From the NCBI GenBank assembly GCA_025352585.1, contig JANXTD010000195.1, positions 1 through 7,463 on the forward strand: a stretch of 7,463 bases of DNA, in the 5' to 3' direction. Position 1 is the first letter of the stretch. The number at the start of each line of letters is the position of its first letter. This DNA comes from Fimbriiglobus sp. (GTDB lineage Bacteria; Planctomycetota; Planctomycetia; Gemmatales; Gemmataceae). Positions 4,907 to 7,463 of this stretch are shown in pieces. The notes under the pieces are model-generated. The model was not told the origin of the DNA. It searched no databases and worked only from the letters and a program-made list of their open reading frames with translations. Position numbers and translations under genes: made by a program.

Positions 4907-7267
4907 TCACTTCGCCTTCAGGGGCGTGAACCAGACGCGCTGCCAGTACTCGCGCGTGTACTCCTCGCGGTCGCCGCCGGGGAACTCGCCGTCGGGCAGC
5001 TTCTGGAACAGGTCGGTCATCTGCACCCGCACCGCCGCGGCCGACTCGGCGCGGTCGGCGAAGCGGTAGGCCGTGTACAGCATCGAGCGGATGATCAGCT
5101 CCTCCAGCTTGCCCTCGTAACGCTTCGCCAGCTTCTCGCACAGCGCCGGCATCTCGTCGTACTTGCGCAACAGCAGCATCGTGTTGGCCAGGCGGATGTC
5201 GGCCTGCGTGCTCAGGAACGCGTCCGGCGACTCGCTCAGGGCCTCGAAGATTTTGCGGGCCTCGGCCAGCTTGGCGTCGGCGTCGGCCGGCGGGCGGCCG
5301 CCCTGGTGGTCGCCGCGGGCCATCAGCAGCAGGCAACTGGCGAGGTAGAGCTTACCACTGCCGGCCTGCGGGCCGTCGGGGTGGCTCTGGAGCAGTTGGC
5401 GGAAGCGCGTCTCGGCCTCGACAAGGTCCATCTGGTTGACGTGCAACTTGCCCATCTCGAACAGCGCCGACTGCTGCGCGTCCTTCTCGGTCGCGCTGTC
5501 GCCGGGGGCGTTGATCGCGGCGGCGAGCAGGTCCTTGGCCGACTGCATCAGGCCCTGGACTTCCTGGCGCGCCGCGTCGGTCTCGGCGGCCTTCGACTTG
5601 ACCCGCGCCTGGTCGAGGTGGGCGACGGCCAGCCGGACCCGCGCGGTCGCGGCGGCGGGCGTCGGCCGCAGCATCGCCTGCCGCAAAGCCTTGACGCCGT
5701 CGTCGAACTGGCTGCCGGCGAGCAGGGCGTCGGCCTTGTCGACCCAGGCGGTCGCGACCACGTCGTCCGAGACGCCGGGCGTCTGCGTGAGGCGGTCGAT
5801 GAGCGCCGCGGCCGCCTTGTCGTCGCCGGCGGCGCGGAAGCACTGGGCGGCGCGCTTGAGCAGGTCGGCCTTGCCGGCGGGGTTGGGGAAGGTCGCGGCC
5901 AGCGCGGCGAAGTCGGCCGCGGCCTCGGCGAGCTTCGGCGCGGCGGCCGGCCGCGTCGCCGGGTCGCCCTTGAGGCTGTTGCCCCAGGCGGCGTTGGCCT
6001 CGGCCCGCTTCTCGGTCGCGCGGCCGGGCCGCGCGACGGGGGAATACTCCGTGGCCGCGCGGACGGCCGAGGCGAAGTCGCCTTCACTCACGCAGGTGGC
6101 AATGGCCTGCTCGAACGCGGCTCGGGCGTCCTTCAACAGCGACGAGTTCTCGTCGCGGGCGGGGGCGTCGGCGGAGCCGCCCAGCGCCGGGGACTTCGCG
6201 GCGACCGCCAGGGCGTCGAGCGCCGCCGCGCGGCGGCCGCGCCCGGCGGGGTCGGCCAAGAGAACCTGGGCGAGGCGGACCCCCGCGTTGGCCGCGAGCC
6301 GCCCGCCGCCCTTGACGATTTCTTCGAGGTACGGCACGGCCGCGGCGGGGTTCTTGGCCCCGAGGTGGTTCCAGGCGGCGTCGTAGCAAAGCCCCTCGCG
6401 CTCGCCGGCCGGCAGCGCGGGGTTCGCCAGCGCGGCCTCGAAGTCGGCCGCGGCTTCGGCGAAGCGGTTCTCCGCCGCCGCCAGCCGGCCGAGTTGGGCC
6501 TTCGCCAGCGCCTGCACGTCGGCCGGGGCGGTGCCGCCGATCTCCTTGAGGCAGGCCCGCGCCTTCTCGGGGTCGTTGAGGGCGACGTGGACGCCGGCGA
6601 GTTTCTGCCGGGCGCGGGCGGCCGGCGCGGGGGGGAGCCGCTGCGAACTGCTCAGGTACGCTTGCAACTCCTCGCGGGCGTGCTTGAAGTCCGGCGGCAC
6701 CTGGCGCAGGTAGCACTCCGCGAGCAGCCGGCGGCGTTCGCCCTCGATCTCGTCGCCCGGCGGCACCTCGGCAAGGGTCAGCCCGAGCAACTTGGCGTCG
6801 CCCGCCGCCAGCGCCGCCTGGGCCTTGGCCAGCCGGAACGCCAGCCGCTTGCGGTCGTCGGGGCTGGCCAAACTCCCCGGCTCGACGGCGGACAGTTGCG
6901 CCGCGGCGCGCTTCCACGCGTCGGCGACTTGCGGGCCGTCGGGGCCGGCCGGCGACTGCTCGGCGACGGCCACCAGCGCGGTGCCGGCGAGCAGCCTCGC
7001 CTCGGCGTCGGCGGCGGGGTCGCCGGCGACGGTCGCCGCCAGGCTCTCCGCGGCCGAGGCGTCGAGCGGCTTCGCCTCCAGGGTCAGCCGCAACGTCTTG
7101 ACGTTGCGCTGATGCCGCGCCGCCGGCGAGTCGGGGGCGACGGGGAACTTCGCCGTGGCGAGCGCGACCGCCGCGACCCCGGCGAGGAAGGCCGGCAGTT
7201 GCCAGTAGTGGGTCCGCCGGGCGGGGGCCGGGGGGTATGTCGGGGCGGCGACCGAGTCCGTGGCCAT
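4907..7267 (-). CDS. Large membrane-anchored TPR-repeat protein
   Basis: This gene encodes 786 residues, very Ala-rich and almost wholly helical in character. A Pro-rich N-terminal stretch (1-20) precedes one hydrophobic segment at about 22-39, probably an uncleaved anchor that places the rest outside the cytoplasm. The body is a run of degenerate TPR-like helix pairs, clearest at about 256-318, 445-495, 600-630 and 690-755. Such proteins are scaffolds for protein-protein contacts. No catalytic domain is seen and no partner can be named. I chose ATG at 7267 because AGGAAG lies 9 bases upstream of it. A TTG three codons earlier abuts that site and is too close to use. The gene stands alone, convergent with the glycan cluster. 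It carries a striking palindrome at 6015-6037. Confidence 0.8.
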   Translation of the reverse strand: MATDSVAAPTYPPAPARRTHYWQLPAFLAGVAAVALATAKFPVAPDSPAARHQRNVKTLRLTLEAKPLDASAAESLAATVAGDPAADAEARLLAGTALVAVAEQSPAGPDGPQVADAWKRAAAQLSAVEPGSLASPDDRKRLAFRLAKAQAALAAGDAKLLGLTLAEVPPGDEIEGERRRLLAECYLRQVPPDFKHAREELQAYLSSSQRLPPAPAARARQKLAGVHVALNDPEKARACLKEIGGTAPADVQALAKAQLGRLAAAENRFAEAAADFEAALANPALPAGEREGLCYDAAWNHLGAKNPAAAVPYLEEIVKGGGRLAANAGVRLAQVLLADPAGRGRRAAALDALAVAAKSPALGGSADAPARDENSSLLKDARAAFEQAIATCVSEGDFASAVRAATEYSPVARPGRATEKRAEANAAWGNSLKGDPATRPAAAPKLAEAAADFAALAATFPNPAGKADLLKRAAQCFRAAGDDKAAAALIDRLTQTPGVSDDVVATAWVDKADALLAGSQFDDGVKALRQAMLRPTPAAATARVRLAVAHLDQARVKSKAAETDAARQEVQGLMQSAKDLLAAAINAPGDSATEKDAQQSALFEMGKLHVNQMDLVEAETRFRQLLQSHPDGPQAGSGKLYLASCLLLMARGDHQGGRPPADADAKLAEARKIFEALSESPDAFLSTQADIRLANTMLLLRKYDEMPALCEKLAKRYEGKLEELIIRSMLYTAYRFADRAESAAAVRVQMTDLFQKLPDGEFPGGDREEYTREYWQRVWFTPLKAK
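6015..6037. repeat. Perfect 23-base inverted repeat inside the TPR gene
   Basis: GTCGCGCGGCC (6015-6025) and GGCCGCGCGAC (6027-6037) are exact inverse complements around the single base 6026. On the coding (minus) strand the element encodes VARPGRAT in the TPR protein. It is the longest perfect palindrome I found in the window. It may be a dispersed palindromic element or a chance product of codon choice over an ordinary PGRA motif. Confidence 0.6.
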
Positions 7268-7463
7268 GATCCGCAACTTCCTGAAGCGTGGGGCGGGAAC
7301 GCGAGTGTCGCACGTTGTGGCAAATCGGGCCAGTGGCAGTCAAGCCCAAGTCGCGATTACACTCGCCGAGTCACACTTGTGCCCCCGTAATAGTTCCCAG
7401 AAATTTCTGAAATCCTGATACTTTTGACTTGCGAGACAAGTGAAACTCCGGTTAAAGTCACAT
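7268..7463. other. Upstream region of the TPR gene with AT-rich right end
   Basis: No gene is seen. Bases 7268-7350 are GC-rich like the rest, while about 7360-7463 turn markedly AT-richer, as expected for a promoter region between divergent genes. Within it are a perfect 12-base palindrome, CAGAAATTTCTG (7398-7409), a hairpin ACTTG/CAAGT (7427-7431 and 7437-7441), and the heptamer CACTTGT at 7374-7380 that recurs inverted at 7436-7442. TTGACT at 7424-7429 could be a plus-strand -35 box for a gene beyond the window. The best -10 (TAAAGT, 7453-7458) is too far away for a standard promoter. Confidence 0.4.

Noticed and set aside
6222..6237. 16-base perfect palindrome GCCGCCGCGCGGCGGC
   Set aside because: Low-complexity GC codons for Ala and Arg. 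A palindrome of this length is expected about once in a window of this composition.
7268..7276. TTG start three codons upstream for the TPR gene
   Set aside because: The AGGAAG site directly abuts this TTG, leaving no spacer. ATG at 7267 is spaced properly.
5306..7390. Very long plus-strand open frame (694 codons) opposite the TPR gene
   Set aside because: It is the antisense shadow of a GC-rich gene: its peptide is Arg/Gly/Val-rich without any domain, while the minus frame has a membrane anchor, TPR-like helices and a proper ribosome site.
1..7463. CRISPR array, tRNA/rRNA gene, insertion sequence or defence operon
   Set aside because: No regularly spaced repeats, cloverleaf, terminal inverted repeats with a transposase, or nuclease/helicase genes were seen on either strand.

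Overview
The window is about 7.5 kb of high-GC bacterial DNA. Its coding regions use almost exclusively G or C at third codon positions. Gene content points to a planctomycete of the Gemmata group: a small SUKH protein, a YpfJ-type zinc peptidase, a BON-domain protein, small proteins with a Trp-rich tail, and a very Ala-rich membrane-anchored TPR protein. That assignment rests on gene style and codon use, not on a phylogenetic marker. No rRNA, tRNA, CRISPR array, transposase or phage gene was found.

Layout, left to right. Bases 1-64 may hold the last codons of an upstream gene. Bases 65-454 carry no convincing gene and contain GC-rich hairpins. A SUKH (SMI1/KNR4) gene on the plus strand (455-967) converges, with 12 bases between the stop codons, on a minus-strand zinc metallopeptidase gene (980-1861). 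A 137-base divergent intergenic region with a small inverted repeat separates the peptidase from a plus-strand BON-domain gene (1999-2397). After 194 bases with two candidate promoters comes a compact plus-strand cluster: a GT2 glycosyltransferase (2592-3416), a YdjC/ChbG-type deacetylase (3437-4342) and a small DUF2314-like protein with a zinc ribbon (4376-4882). A large minus-strand TPR gene (4907-7267) converges on this cluster. The last 100 bases or so are distinctly AT-richer, which suggests a regulatory region.

How the genes may work together. The glycosyltransferase resembles polyprenyl-phosphate hexosyltransferases, and the next gene encodes an amidohydrolase of the family that deacetylates N-acetylated sugars. 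With 20 bases between them, the simplest reading is a two-step pathway: a sugar is loaded on a lipid carrier and then N-deacetylated for an envelope glycan or lipid. The third gene has no known role in this. The peptidase, BON and TPR proteins each carry one N-terminal hydrophobic segment and probably act at or beyond the cytoplasmic membrane. The window looks like ordinary chromosomal housekeeping and envelope DNA with a few points worth checking, not an obvious defence or mobile island.
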